Positions 7,519 to 13,451 of a DNA stretch of 19,148 nt are shown piece by piece (within the stretch, counting starts at the first letter, position 1; every line of letters starts with the position of its first letter). Both the position numbers and the translations under genes were made by a program. The stretch is from JBBDYH01 sp040901795. GTDB taxonomy: Bacteria; Planctomycetota; Planctomycetia; Pirellulales; JALHPA01. The stretch lies in assembly GCA_040901795.1 (NCBI GenBank), contig JBBDYH010000109.1, forward strand, positions 1-19,148, given 5' to 3'. Under the pieces are notes generated by a model that was not told the origin of the DNA, did no database searches, and saw nothing but the letters and a program-made list of their open reading frames with translations.

Positions 7519-7601
7519 GCAGTGAAATCCAAAGCGGCGACAAGTCGCCGCCTCCAAAAAGCAGTCAAATCCGAAGCGACGACGAGTCGTCGCACTACAA
7601 A
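7519..7601. repeat. Tandem hairpin repeat, two 41-nt units of period 42
   Basis: Two similar units begin at 7519 and 7561 (GCAGTgAAATCC and GCAGTcAAATCC). Each encloses a perfect 8-bp stem with a 2-nt loop: GCGGCGAC-AA-GTCGCCGC (7534-7551) and GCGACGAC-GA-GTCGTCGC (7576-7593). Several stem bases differ between units but change on both sides, so pairing is kept, which argues that the RNA or DNA structure matters. The repeat ends 18 nt before the start codon of the SEC-C/TPR gene and would lie in its leader. Confidence 0.7.
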
Positions 7602-7619
7602 TAGCGCAAAGGCCCTGCG

Positions 7620-9509
7620 ATGTCGATCGACCGATATTCGTCCTGTCCCGGCGGCACCGGGAAGAAGATCAAGTTCTGCTGCTCCGATCTGGTAACCGAG
7701 CTGGACAAGGTCCAGCGGATGCTGCAAGGCCGCCAGTACGCCAGTTGCCTGGAGTTGGTCGGCCAGCTCGAAGCCAAGAAGCCCGACCGCGCCTGCCTGC
7801 TGGCGTGCAAGCTGTCGCTCGAGCAAGGCGTGAAAGACGAGGAAGGGGTCGCTGCCACGCTCCGCAGGTTTATCACGCGCCATCCAGACAACGCCATCGC
7901 GCTGGCGGAGCTGGCCGTCGATCAGGTGCACCGCGGTGAGCTGTCGCACGGATTGCACAATATGCAGCGCGCCGTGGCGACGGCCGGCAGTGAATTGCCG
8001 CACCAGGTTTTCACCGCGATGGGCCGCATGGCGGAACAGTTTCTGCACGCCGGGCACATGCTCCCAGCGCGTGGACTGTTGCTGTTGCAGGCATCGATCA
8101 ACCGGGCCGATACGGGACCCGCCCGCGAGATGCTCGCGCGGTTAACCGCCTCGCCCGCGGTGCCGCTGTTGTTCAAGGACAGCATCCCTTTCGAGGCTGC
8201 GCCGGCGGGCGCAGGCTGGGCCGGCGACTTCAACTCGGCGCTGTCGCTGGCGCTGCGGGCCCAATGGCAGCAGGCGGCCGACTTGTGGAGTGCCGTCAGT
8301 TCGACGGTGGGCGACTCACCGGTCGTCTGGAAGAACCTGGCCGTAGTTCGCGGTTATATGGGGGACTACAGCGGCGCGGCCTACGCTTATCGTCGCTATG
8401 CGGAGCTTGCGCCGACCGAGCAGGACGCCATCGAAGCCGAGGCCACCTCCCAACTCCTCACCAAGAACACCGCCGAAGGTCTGGCCGAGGACCTGGTCGT
8501 CAGCTATGCGGTGCGTGATTTGGATGAGCTCGGGCGGCGGCTCGAAGCCGATCCGCGCTGCGAGCAGACCGAGATCGACGCGCAAGACTTCGAAGGCGAA
8601 GCGCCGCCGCGGGTGATCTACGCCTTGCTTGACCGGCCGCTGCTTGCTGACGCGAACAACCTGACGCGTGACGCCATCCCGCAAGTTCTCGCCGAGGCGC
8701 TGCTGTTCGCCGCCGAGGGGGATGAGCCTCCGCGGCTGGAGTTGGAGGTGTTCCGCCCGCAGTTCGAGGCGGCTCACAAGGTCCTCAGTGAGGTCGGCGG
8801 CGAGGCGTTGGGCGAGAAGGAAGACGAAGAGATCGTGGATCGAATGTCGGCGGTCGAGCTGGCGCTAAGCTGGCGGTGGCGGCTGCCCGACGACACGGCC
8901 GAGCCCGCGCGCCGGCGGCTGTTATTCGAGCAACGTCGGCACATGGTGCTCGACGTCTGGCCCAAGCTGCCGATGCCGTTGTTCGTGGGACACACGCCGG
9001 AGGAAGTGAGCCAGGACCCGAGCCTGAAACGAAAGCTGGCGGCATCGGTGCTGTTGTTGGAGCTGGAAGACACCGACCCGGCGGCCGACGAGATTTGCGA
9101 CGAGCTGCGGCGGCGGTTGGATCTGCCCGTGCCCGAGTCGATCGATCCGACCGGCGCGGACCTTTCCACGCTGCGGCTGGCGCGGTTTGCCCGGCTGCAG
9201 ATCGAGAAGCTCAGCGACCAGCAATTGGCGCAAGCCTTCAACCGGGCCGCGGCGGCGCAGTACGAGACGGCCCTGCGGCGGCTATCGCAAGAGACTGTGA
9301 GGCGCGAAACGATGTCGCCCGAACTTAAGCTGACCGCGTACCAGTATCTGGCCCGTTTCGAGGAAGAGACGCAGAAAGCGGAAGAGCACATCGCCGCGGC
9401 CCGGAAGCTGGCCACCCGGCTGAAGCGCGCCACGAGCTCTCGCGACCTGGAGCTGTCGGCGCGAATCGCCGGCCGCTTCACCGGCCGAGCCCCCGCCCGG
9501 CGGCGATGA
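7620..9509 (+). CDS. SEC-C-like zinc motif and TPR protein (629 aa)
   Basis: Large soluble protein of unknown role. The N-terminus reads YSSCPGGTGKKIKFCCSDL (6-24), a variant of the SEC-C zinc motif (usual form CPCGSGKKYKKCC). Cys9, Cys20 and Cys21 are kept, but the second Cys position is Gly11, so metal binding may be altered. The rest is alpha-helical. TPR-like helices are clearest at about 205-285 (ALSLALRAQWQQAADLWSAV, then WKNLAVVRGYMGDYSGAAYA), with acidic, Leu-rich helices to the end and a basic tail RAPARRR. No signal peptide is present. SEC-C motifs occur at the end of SecA and in many uncharacterised proteins; TPRs are protein-binding scaffolds. ATG at 7620 has a weak AAAGG 7 nt upstream. 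The 5' leader carries tandem hairpins. The next gene is 192 nt away across a repeat element, so an operon is not certain. Confidence 0.7.
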   Translation: MSIDRYSSCPGGTGKKIKFCCSDLVTELDKVQRMLQGRQYASCLELVGQLEAKKPDRACLLACKLSLEQGVKDEEGVAATLRRFITRHPDNAIALAELAVDQVHRGELSHGLHNMQRAVATAGSELPHQVFTAMGRMAEQFLHAGHMLPARGLLLLQASINRADTGPAREMLARLTASPAVPLLFKDSIPFEAAPAGAGWAGDFNSALSLALRAQWQQAADLWSAVSSTVGDSPVVWKNLAVVRGYMGDYSGAAYAYRRYAELAPTEQDAIEAEATSQLLTKNTAEGLAEDLVVSYAVRDLDELGRRLEADPRCEQTEIDAQDFEGEAPPRVIYALLDRPLLADANNLTRDAIPQVLAEALLFAAEGDEPPRLELEVFRPQFEAAHKVLSEVGGEALGEKEDEEIVDRMSAVELALSWRWRLPDDTAEPARRRLLFEQRRHMVLDVWPKLPMPLFVGHTPEEVSQDPSLKRKLAASVLLLELEDTDPAADEICDELRRRLDLPVPESIDPTGADLSTLRLARFARLQIEKLSDQQLAQAFNRAAAAQYETALRRLSQETVRRETMSPELKLTAYQYLARFEEETQKAEEHIAAARKLATRLKRATSSRDLELSARIAGRFTGRAPARRR

Positions 9510-9520
9510 GGCGATGCACG

Positions 9521-9637
9521 TTCTGTAGGGAACGCCCTCCGTGGCGTTCCGGAAGCGCCAAGCGGTATAGCCACGGCAAACAGCCCAACGGAACGGCACC
9601 CGCCACGGCGGGCAAGCTTCGGCCGTTCCCTACAGAA
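9521..9637. repeat. MITE-like inverted-repeat element, copy 1 (117 bp)
   Basis: The ends are a perfect 14-bp inverted repeat (TTCTGTAGGGAACG at 9521-9534, complement at 9624-9637). Each arm folds again: GGAACGCC/GGCGTTCC on the left, and GGAACGGC/GCCGTTCC on the right around an inner CCCGCC-AC-GGCGGG stem. The result is a cloverleaf-like fold around a centre containing ATAGCCA. A second copy lies at 13452-13567. It codes for nothing and would need a transposase elsewhere to move. It fills the gap between the TPR gene and the NagB-like gene. No target-site duplication is obvious at the edges. Confidence 0.8.
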
Positions 9638-9659
9638 GCGGACCTGCGCGTGGTAGAAT
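9631..9659 (+). promoter_or_regulatory. Possible extended -10 promoter beside repeat copy 1
   Basis: TGG-TAGAAT (TAGAAT at 9654-9659, with TG one base upstream) is a good extended -10 box 43 nt before the NagB-like start codon. At the 17-nt distance the -35 position falls on TACAGA (9631-9636), the right end of the repeat element, which is a poor -35. If real, the element's terminus forms part of the promoter. Confidence 0.35.
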
Positions 9660-9701
9660 CACGGCGTTTCTCTCTCACGTCACCTCTCTTCGAAACAAGG
9701 C

Positions 9702-10631
9702 ATGCGGCGCTTAAGCAAGATCAGCCCGGAGTGGTGGGACTACACCACGCTCGATGACGAGATCCTGAACGATGCCGCGCGGCTGTCGGCGGACGACTTG
9801 CTTGGGCTGTCGCGCGATGGTTTTCGCGTGCTGTTCTACGATACGCTCGAAGATTTTTATCTCGCCGAAGCGCTCGAATACATCGCTGCCTGGCGGCAGG
9901 CCACTTCCGACCGGCCGGCCGGCATCTGCGGGCCGATCGGTCCGACCGAGCAACTGCCGCTGGTGGCCCGGCTGGTCAATGAGCTGGAACTGAACCTGCG
10001 GCATGCCCACTTCTGGGGCATGGACGAATGGGTAATCGACGGTCGCGAGGCGCCGGAGTCGTTCGCGCTGAGCTTTGCGCGCAGCGACCGCGAGTTGTGC
10101 TTTAACCGGATCCGTCCCGAGCTGCGGATGCCGGAATCCAACCTGCATTTCCCGAAAACGGCGTTGATCGATGAGTACTCCCGGTCGTTCGATGCGGTGA
10201 GGTGCGTCGTCATGCAGGGGGGCCAGGGCGAGGTCAAGCACTGGGCCTTCAATGATCCCCCGCGCCGTGAGGGAGCGTACCGCGAGCAGCCGCCGACGCC
10301 CGCCGACTATCGCAAACTGCGAACGCGCGTCGTCGATCTGCACCCGATGACGATTATCCAGAACGCGCGCACCTCGGGGGGAGGCGTGGTGACGAACGTG
10401 CCGACACAAGCGATCAGTGTCGGCCCTGTGGAAACCTGGAAGGCGGACAAGGTTTCGATCTGGCAGGCCGGCGCGCATGACAATCCGTTCGGCATGCGGT
10501 TGACGGCCTTGATGATCTCCCAGCGGATCACAGATAGCGCCGTGCCGATGTCGCTTTTGGCCGAACATCCCAACGTGCAGTTCAACTACTACCGGGGCGG
10601 GTTGGGAACGTGTGAAGCGGAAATGCACTAG
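9702..10631 (+). CDS. Glucosamine-6-phosphate deaminase-like protein (309 aa)
   Basis: Member of the NagB / 6-phosphogluconolactonase-like superfamily, probably cytoplasmic, converting an amino-sugar phosphate to the keto sugar phosphate plus ammonia. Motifs in family order: GPIGPTEQLPLVARLVNE (78-94, the sugar-phosphate loop), HFWGMDEWV (103-111, with Asp108 in the place of the NagB catalytic Asp), GGQGEVKHWAFNDP (173-186, comparable to GGIGNDGHIAFNEP of NagB, keeping His180, Phe183 and Asn184), and VPTQAISVGPVETWKADKV (233-251, comparable to the PTMALTVGVGTL region). It is longer than typical NagB (about 260 aa) and has an extra N-terminal part, so the exact substrate is open. ATG at 9702; no strong SD. 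The next gene is a PIG-L deacetylase, a pairing that fits removal of N-acetyl and then amino groups from GlcNAc-type sugars. Confidence 0.75.
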   Translation: MRRLSKISPEWWDYTTLDDEILNDAARLSADDLLGLSRDGFRVLFYDTLEDFYLAEALEYIAAWRQATSDRPAGICGPIGPTEQLPLVARLVNELELNLRHAHFWGMDEWVIDGREAPESFALSFARSDRELCFNRIRPELRMPESNLHFPKTALIDEYSRSFDAVRCVVMQGGQGEVKHWAFNDPPRREGAYREQPPTPADYRKLRTRVVDLHPMTIIQNARTSGGGVVTNVPTQAISVGPVETWKADKVSIWQAGAHDNPFGMRLTALMISQRITDSAVPMSLLAEHPNVQFNYYRGGLGTCEAEMH

Positions 10632-10754
10632 AGGGTTCAGGGTTCAGGGTTCAGTGCTTAAACATCAGGCGGCAGCTTTCATTCTCCTTGTCTCCCGGTC
10701 TTCCTGTCTCCTTGTCTCCTTCTCCCCCTGCTGAACCCTGAACCCTGAACCCTC
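10631..10754. repeat. 24-bp perfect inverted repeat made of GTTCAGG heptads
   Basis: The left arm at 10631-10654 (GAGGGTTCAGG, then two more GTTCAG(GG) units) is exactly complementary to the right arm at 10731-10754. The 76-nt spacer is pyrimidine-rich on this strand, with repeated CTTGTCTCC and TGTCTCC words. The left arm starts on the last base of the NagB-like stop codon and the right arm ends 4 nt before the deacetylase ATG. A transcript through both genes would fold here, which could separate their expression. Confidence 0.8.
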
Positions 10755-10758
10755 CGGC

Positions 10759-11523
10759 ATGCCTCGCGCCTTCGCTATCGCTGCTCATCCGGACGACATC
10801 GAGTTCGTCATGGCGGGGACGATGATGCGACTTAAGGAGGCGGGTCACGAGTTGCACTACATGACCGTTGGCAACGGCTCCTGTGGGTCGAGTGAGCACG
10901 ATGCCGAGACGATCAGGCGGATTCGGCGTGACGAAGCCCGGGCCGCGGCGGCGTACCTGGGCGCCACGTTCCACGAGGCCCTTACGAACGACATCGAGAT
11001 CTTTTACGACCGGCCGATGCTGGCGCGGCTGGGCTCGATCGTCCGCGAAGTGGCCCCGCAGATCCTGCTGACGCACTCGCCACAGGACTATATGGAGGAC
11101 CATACGAATACCTGCCGGCTGGCCGTCACGGCGGCGTTCTGTCGCGGCATGCGGAACTTTCCGGTCGATCCACCACGGCCTGCCATTGACGAAGAGGTGA
11201 CGATTTACCATGCGCAGCCGCATGGCAATTGCGACTCGTTGCGTCAGCCCATATTGCCGGAGCTGTTTGTCGACGTCACGTCGGTCATGGACCGCAAGGC
11301 CGAAATGCTCGTCAAGCACCAAAGCCAGAAGGACTGGCTCGACCGCAGTCAGGGCATGAACAGTTACGTCGCAACCCTGAGGGAGCTGAACGCCGAAGTA
11401 GGCCGCATGTCGGGCCGCTTTCAGTTCGCGGAGGGCTGGCGGCGGCATTTGCACCTGGGCTTTTCGGCCACGGACAGCAATCCGCTGTCAGAAGCGATTT
11501 CGGCGTTTGTCCGCCGGCGATGA
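10759..11523 (+). CDS. PIG-L/LmbE family zinc deacetylase (254 aa)
   Basis: Zinc-dependent N-deacetylase of the PIG-L/LmbE family (GlcNAc-PI de-N-acetylase, MshB, BshB). The N-terminus FAIAAHPDDIEF (5-16) carries the AHPDD signature, giving His10 and Asp13 as zinc ligands with Asp12 as the general base by family analogy. The third ligand is His115 in LLTHSPQDYMEDHTNTCRLA (103-122). The length is usual for the family, and there is no signal peptide, so it acts in the cytoplasm. Paired with the NagB-like gene upstream, a role in N-acetylated amino-sugar breakdown is likely: deacetylation first, deamination second. A thiol (BshB-like) role cannot be excluded from sequence alone. ATG at 10759 lies 4 nt after an inverted repeat; no SD is visible. 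Confidence 0.85.
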   Translation: MPRAFAIAAHPDDIEFVMAGTMMRLKEAGHELHYMTVGNGSCGSSEHDAETIRRIRRDEARAAAAYLGATFHEALTNDIEIFYDRPMLARLGSIVREVAPQILLTHSPQDYMEDHTNTCRLAVTAAFCRGMRNFPVDPPRPAIDEEVTIYHAQPHGNCDSLRQPILPELFVDVTSVMDRKAEMLVKHQSQKDWLDRSQGMNSYVATLRELNAEVGRMSGRFQFAEGWRRHLHLGFSATDSNPLSEAISAFVRRR

Positions 11524-11527
11524 ACGT

Positions 11528-11608
11528 CGGGCAGGCATCCTTGCCTGCCGGGAATTGTCGCCTTTCGCTCCGTGAAAGCAGCGTACTTTCGCGGAGCGAA
11601 AGGCAACA
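11528..11608. repeat. Double hairpin intergenic repeat
   Basis: Two stem-loops follow the deacetylase stop codon. The first is GGGCAGGCA/TGCCTGCCG around a short loop (11528-11551). The second has 23-nt arms (11556-11578 and 11586-11608, two mismatches) around CAGCGTA, with cores TTTCGCTCCG and CGGAGCGAAA. From memory, this TTTCGCTCCGCGAAAG family is abundant between genes of many planctomycetes. No T-run follows, so a purely intrinsic terminator role is doubtful. Confidence 0.75.
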
Positions 11609-11698
11609 TTGTTCGCTGGCAAGCAGCAGGCACGGCAGGTAGTGATGCACTTTCAGAAAAGAAAAAACGCGAACGGCATGCGGATTGATCGAATTGCA

Positions 11699-11998
11699 CT
11701 AGGTCTTTTCCGCTTCTTTGTTCTTTGCCTTGTCGTCAATTGGCAAGCCAGCCTTTCGACGCGCACGCCGGACTAAACCGTTCACCCAATACTCAAACTC
11801 CTCGACACTTTCTTTGCTCAGTTCGTCTGGCCATGTCAGTACCACTGGGCCTTCAATGGCGCAAACTACTTGACAATAGAGACTTAGGCACGTACAATAT
11901 ACATGCGCACACTGGCCTGGTGCCCGTTTCAATTTTCGCGCATCATTTCGGCCCATTGGTTGCATGGTGCTAGCACTATAGTCAGAATGTTGTCGCAC
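11699..11998 (-). CDS. Small hypothetical protein (up to 99 aa)
   Basis: I do not recognise a named family. The C-terminal half looks protein-like: a strand EGPVVLTWPDEL (49-60), a helix SKESVEEFEYWVNGLVRRARRKAG (61-84) and a charged tail ending NKEAEKT. Small proteins of this plan, a strand plus a basic amphipathic helix, occur in accessory regions of many bacteria. The N-terminal 45 residues are Cys-rich and less convincing, so the true start may be internal or the gene may be decayed at its 5' end. In-frame starts are GTG at 11998 and ATG at 11965 and 11956, none with an SD. Its 5' half overlaps, on the opposite strand, the promoter at 11870-11898, so the two transcripts would interfere. 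Confidence 0.4.
   Translation of the reverse strand: MRQHSDYSASTMQPMGRNDARKLKRAPGQCAHVYCTCLSLYCQVVCAIEGPVVLTWPDELSKESVEEFEYWVNGLVRRARRKAGLPIDDKAKNKEAEKT
11870..11898 (+). promoter_or_regulatory. Near-consensus sigma-70 promoter for the deaminase pair
   Basis: TTGACA (11870-11875, perfect) and TACAAT (11893-11898, one base off TATAAT) are separated by an ideal 17 nt. Transcription would start near 11905, giving a leader of about 130 nt before the 99-aa gene. It is one of the two best promoters visible in the window, and its position suggests the two-gene unit is strongly and independently expressed. Confidence 0.7.
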
Positions 11999-12036
11999 AA
12001 AGAGTACGCAACACGAACCCTAGAAGGAGACATAGG

Positions 12037-12336
12037 ATGTCACTCGCCCAAACCACTACCACTCTGGAACTTAAATGCTTAGCTGGGACCGGAATGTTCT
12101 CGCATGAGGCTGCCGTCCTGATTCGTGGCAAAGATCAGAATTACGAAGTCCTCGTTGACGCTGAGTTAGTTCAACTAGACGATCGCGATCCGGTGCTTAC
12201 GGACGAACAACGGCCAGCGACAATGGACGTGACTCTCGTCAAAGAAGATGGGGACAGTGTATTAATTGAGCTTCCGCGTCAAACGGTTAGCGGTGGCAGA
12301 CGCATCTGGGTGGCGAAGTCGCAAGTGGGGCTATAG
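12037..12336 (+). CDS. Unknown 99-aa protein, first gene of deaminase unit
   Basis: I do not recognise this protein. It is predicted to be mostly beta strand: TTTLELKCLAGTG (7-19), HEAAVLIRGKDQNYEVLVDAEL (24-45), ATMDVTLVKEDGDSVLIELPRQ (61-82) and GGRRIWVAKSQV (86-97). The pattern of alternating hydrophobic strands and acidic turns suggests a small beta-sandwich or barrel. There is no signal peptide, membrane segment or cysteine pair. The start is secure: AAGGAG at 12024-12029 is 7 nt before the ATG. Its stop codon TAG is followed at the very next base by the ATG of the deaminase-family gene, so translation is probably coupled and the two proteins are likely to be needed together. It might be a regulator, inhibitor or partner of that enzyme; this is inferred only from the arrangement. 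Confidence 0.65.
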   Translation: MSLAQTTTTLELKCLAGTGMFSHEAAVLIRGKDQNYEVLVDAELVQLDDRDPVLTDEQRPATMDVTLVKEDGDSVLIELPRQTVSGGRRIWVAKSQVGL

Positions 12337-12906
12337 ATGGGCATTCTCTCAAAGCAGGCAATCGAAAGACGGCTGAAGTCCGGCGAACTCAAGATTTCCC
12401 CTGCCCCGAAGGAAGAGAACTACGACAGTGATGCGGTTGATGTTCACTTAGGCGAGAACGTCTACGAGTGGACGTCGCTTTCCCCTGGAACAACAATTTC
12501 AATTTCTCTTTGGAAAAACCCGCCAAACGAGTTCAGCTACAAGGCTTTCTCTAAGTCACACCTCAAAGACGTCCTGCCGGATAATGCCGGGATCATCACG
12601 CTGCGACCGCATACTTTTTATTTGGCGGACCTACAGCAACACACCACCTTGCCGGTAGATGTCGCTATGCACGTCCAAGGCAAAAGCAGCTTGGCACGGC
12701 TTGGTATGCTGGTGCATTTAACTGCTCCGCACGCACACGCAGGATGGACAGGTCGGTTGACTTTAGAGATTTACAACTTAGGCCCATTTAATATCGAAAT
12801 GAAGCCAGGAATGACCATCGGCCAGCTCACGTTTTGGAAGGTTGAAGAACCTGGCGACATCCCGCCAGGTCAATTCGATGACCAAAAGACGGCTCGTGGC
12901 ACTTAG
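12337..12906 (+). CDS. dCTP deaminase / dUTPase-fold protein (189 aa)
   Basis: Member of the trimeric dCTP deaminase (Dcd)/dUTPase family. Typical members deaminate dCTP to dUTP or hydrolyse dUTP, feeding dTTP synthesis; some act in anti-phage nucleotide depletion. Motifs: the N-terminal LSKQAIERRL helix (4-13), DAVDVHLG (32-39), VQGKSSLARLGMLVHLTA (113-130) and LTLEIYNLGPF (141-151), then KPGMTIGQLTF (156-166). By analogy with E. coli Dcd the catalytic Ser111, Arg115 and Glu138 correspond to Ser117, Arg121 and Glu144. Differences: Lys116 replaces the usual Arg in GRSS, and motif III is PHAHAGW (131-137) rather than HRIDPGW, so the usual Asp is His134. I recall relatives with a similar HAG motif, so this may be a subfamily rather than decay. 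The C-terminal tail is short and lacks the usual lid residues. Substrate is therefore uncertain. Confidence 0.75.
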   Translation: MGILSKQAIERRLKSGELKISPAPKEENYDSDAVDVHLGENVYEWTSLSPGTTISISLWKNPPNEFSYKAFSKSHLKDVLPDNAGIITLRPHTFYLADLQQHTTLPVDVAMHVQGKSSLARLGMLVHLTAPHAHAGWTGRLTLEIYNLGPFNIEMKPGMTIGQLTFWKVEEPGDIPPGQFDDQKTARGT

Positions 12907-12943
12907 TGCCTGCGTACCACAGCCTGCGGGCGGATTTCTTTTT

Positions 12944-12973
12944 GCGCTGATGCCAAGTGCTTGGCATCAGCGC
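12944..12973. terminator. Perfect 14-bp stem-loop after the deaminase gene
   Basis: GCGCTGATGCCAAG (12944-12957), loop TG, then the exact complement (12960-12973). It lies 38 nt past the deaminase stop and before the rpmB promoter, where a transcript end would be expected. The T-rich stretch lies on the 5' side of the stem (12936-12943) and none follows, so on the plus strand it is not a classical intrinsic terminator. It may be a rho-dependent or repeat-type structure. Confidence 0.4.
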
Positions 12974-13060
12974 CGATCTCCATGCGGAAGCGCTTGAAAT
13001 ACGTCAGTCCCATCGGCTGTCGGAAACTATTTCTGCATCACTACCGCACGGCAGCATGCC

Positions 13061-13088
13061 TTGTCGCTGCACGCCAATCCGTTATACT
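13061..13088 (+). promoter_or_regulatory. Probable promoter of rpmB
   Basis: TTGTCG (13061-13066) and TATACT (13083-13088) are spaced by 16 nt and stand 72 nt upstream of the rpmB ATG. The -10 is close to consensus; the -35 matches TTGaca in its first three bases. It would also serve the downstream gat genes if transcription passes the repeat element. Confidence 0.5.
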
Positions 13089-13160
13089 GGTGGTTTCCAA
13101 AAGACCAGCTCACGGCAGACAAGCATTTCTGCCCCACGTGTTTATAGATTTGAGGTTACG

Positions 13161-13433
13161 ATGGCGCGGCAGTGCGAAGTTTGCGGCAAGGGCCCGCAGG
13201 TCGGCAACCAGGTCACCATCCGCGGCAAGGCGAAGTACTTGGGGGGCGTAGGTACGAAAGTCACCGGCATCACGCGCCGACAGTTCAAGCCAAATTTGCA
13301 GCGACTGCGCGTGACGGTCAACGGCAGTAACACCACGCGGCTGGTCTGCACGCAATGCATCCGCTCCGGGGCGGTGACCAAGCTCGTTCGCCGCAAGCCG
13401 TTCAAGCTGGAGGGCGCCGGGGCGAAGAAGTAG
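13161..13433 (+). CDS. rpmB: Ribosomal protein L28 (bL28), zinc-ribbon form
   Basis: Component of the large ribosomal subunit (90 aa). The N-terminus MARQCEVCGKGPQVGN is typical of bL28, followed by the basic RNA-binding part FKPNLQRLRVTVNG (42-55) and a C-terminal VRRKPFKLEG. Cys5 and Cys8 (CEVC) with Cys63 and Cys66 (CTQC) form the four-Cys zinc site of the 'C+' paralogue type; many bacteria keep a Cys-free form that replaces it under zinc starvation. The start at 13161 gives the expected length; GAGGT lies 4 nt upstream. The open frame extends 5' to 12957, but that part holds the promoter and is not protein-like. It precedes gatC, separated by a 116-bp repeat element. Confidence 0.95.
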   Translation: MARQCEVCGKGPQVGNQVTIRGKAKYLGGVGTKVTGITRRQFKPNLQRLRVTVNGSNTTRLVCTQCIRSGAVTKLVRRKPFKLEGAGAKK

Positions 13434-13451
13434 ACGCGTTGCTCAGGTCGG

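Larger units (their letters stand above)
6671..7619. other. 949-nt stretch without a recognisable gene
   Basis: This separates the minus-strand cluster from the plus-strand genes. Open frames on both strands (for example plus 6846-7304 and minus 7145-7543) have no recognisable domains and look like random open reading. What can be seen is a sigma-70-type promoter at 6915-6944 facing right, an isolated run of eight T at 6886-6893 without a convincing stem, and a tandem hairpin repeat at 7519-7601. The promoter is about 670 nt from the next start codon. Either the next gene has a very long leader or a non-coding RNA begins near 6951. Confidence 0.5.

Noticed and set aside
9711..10628. 305-codon minus-strand open frame
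   Set aside because: Shadow of the NagB-like gene; the product is a His/Arg-rich composition typical of antisense reading of GC-rich genes.
10631..10754. Possible CRISPR-like or telomere-like array of GTTCAGG units
   Set aside because: Only three heptads per arm with no spacers; the two blocks are inverted, so it is a simple inverted repeat.
10651..11454. 267-codon minus-strand open frame
   Set aside because: Antisense to the PIG-L deacetylase gene, whose zinc motifs are intact on the plus strand.
12957..13160. 68-codon N-terminal extension of L28
   Set aside because: The extension covers the rpmB promoter and does not resemble bL28; the ATG at 13161 gives the normal protein.
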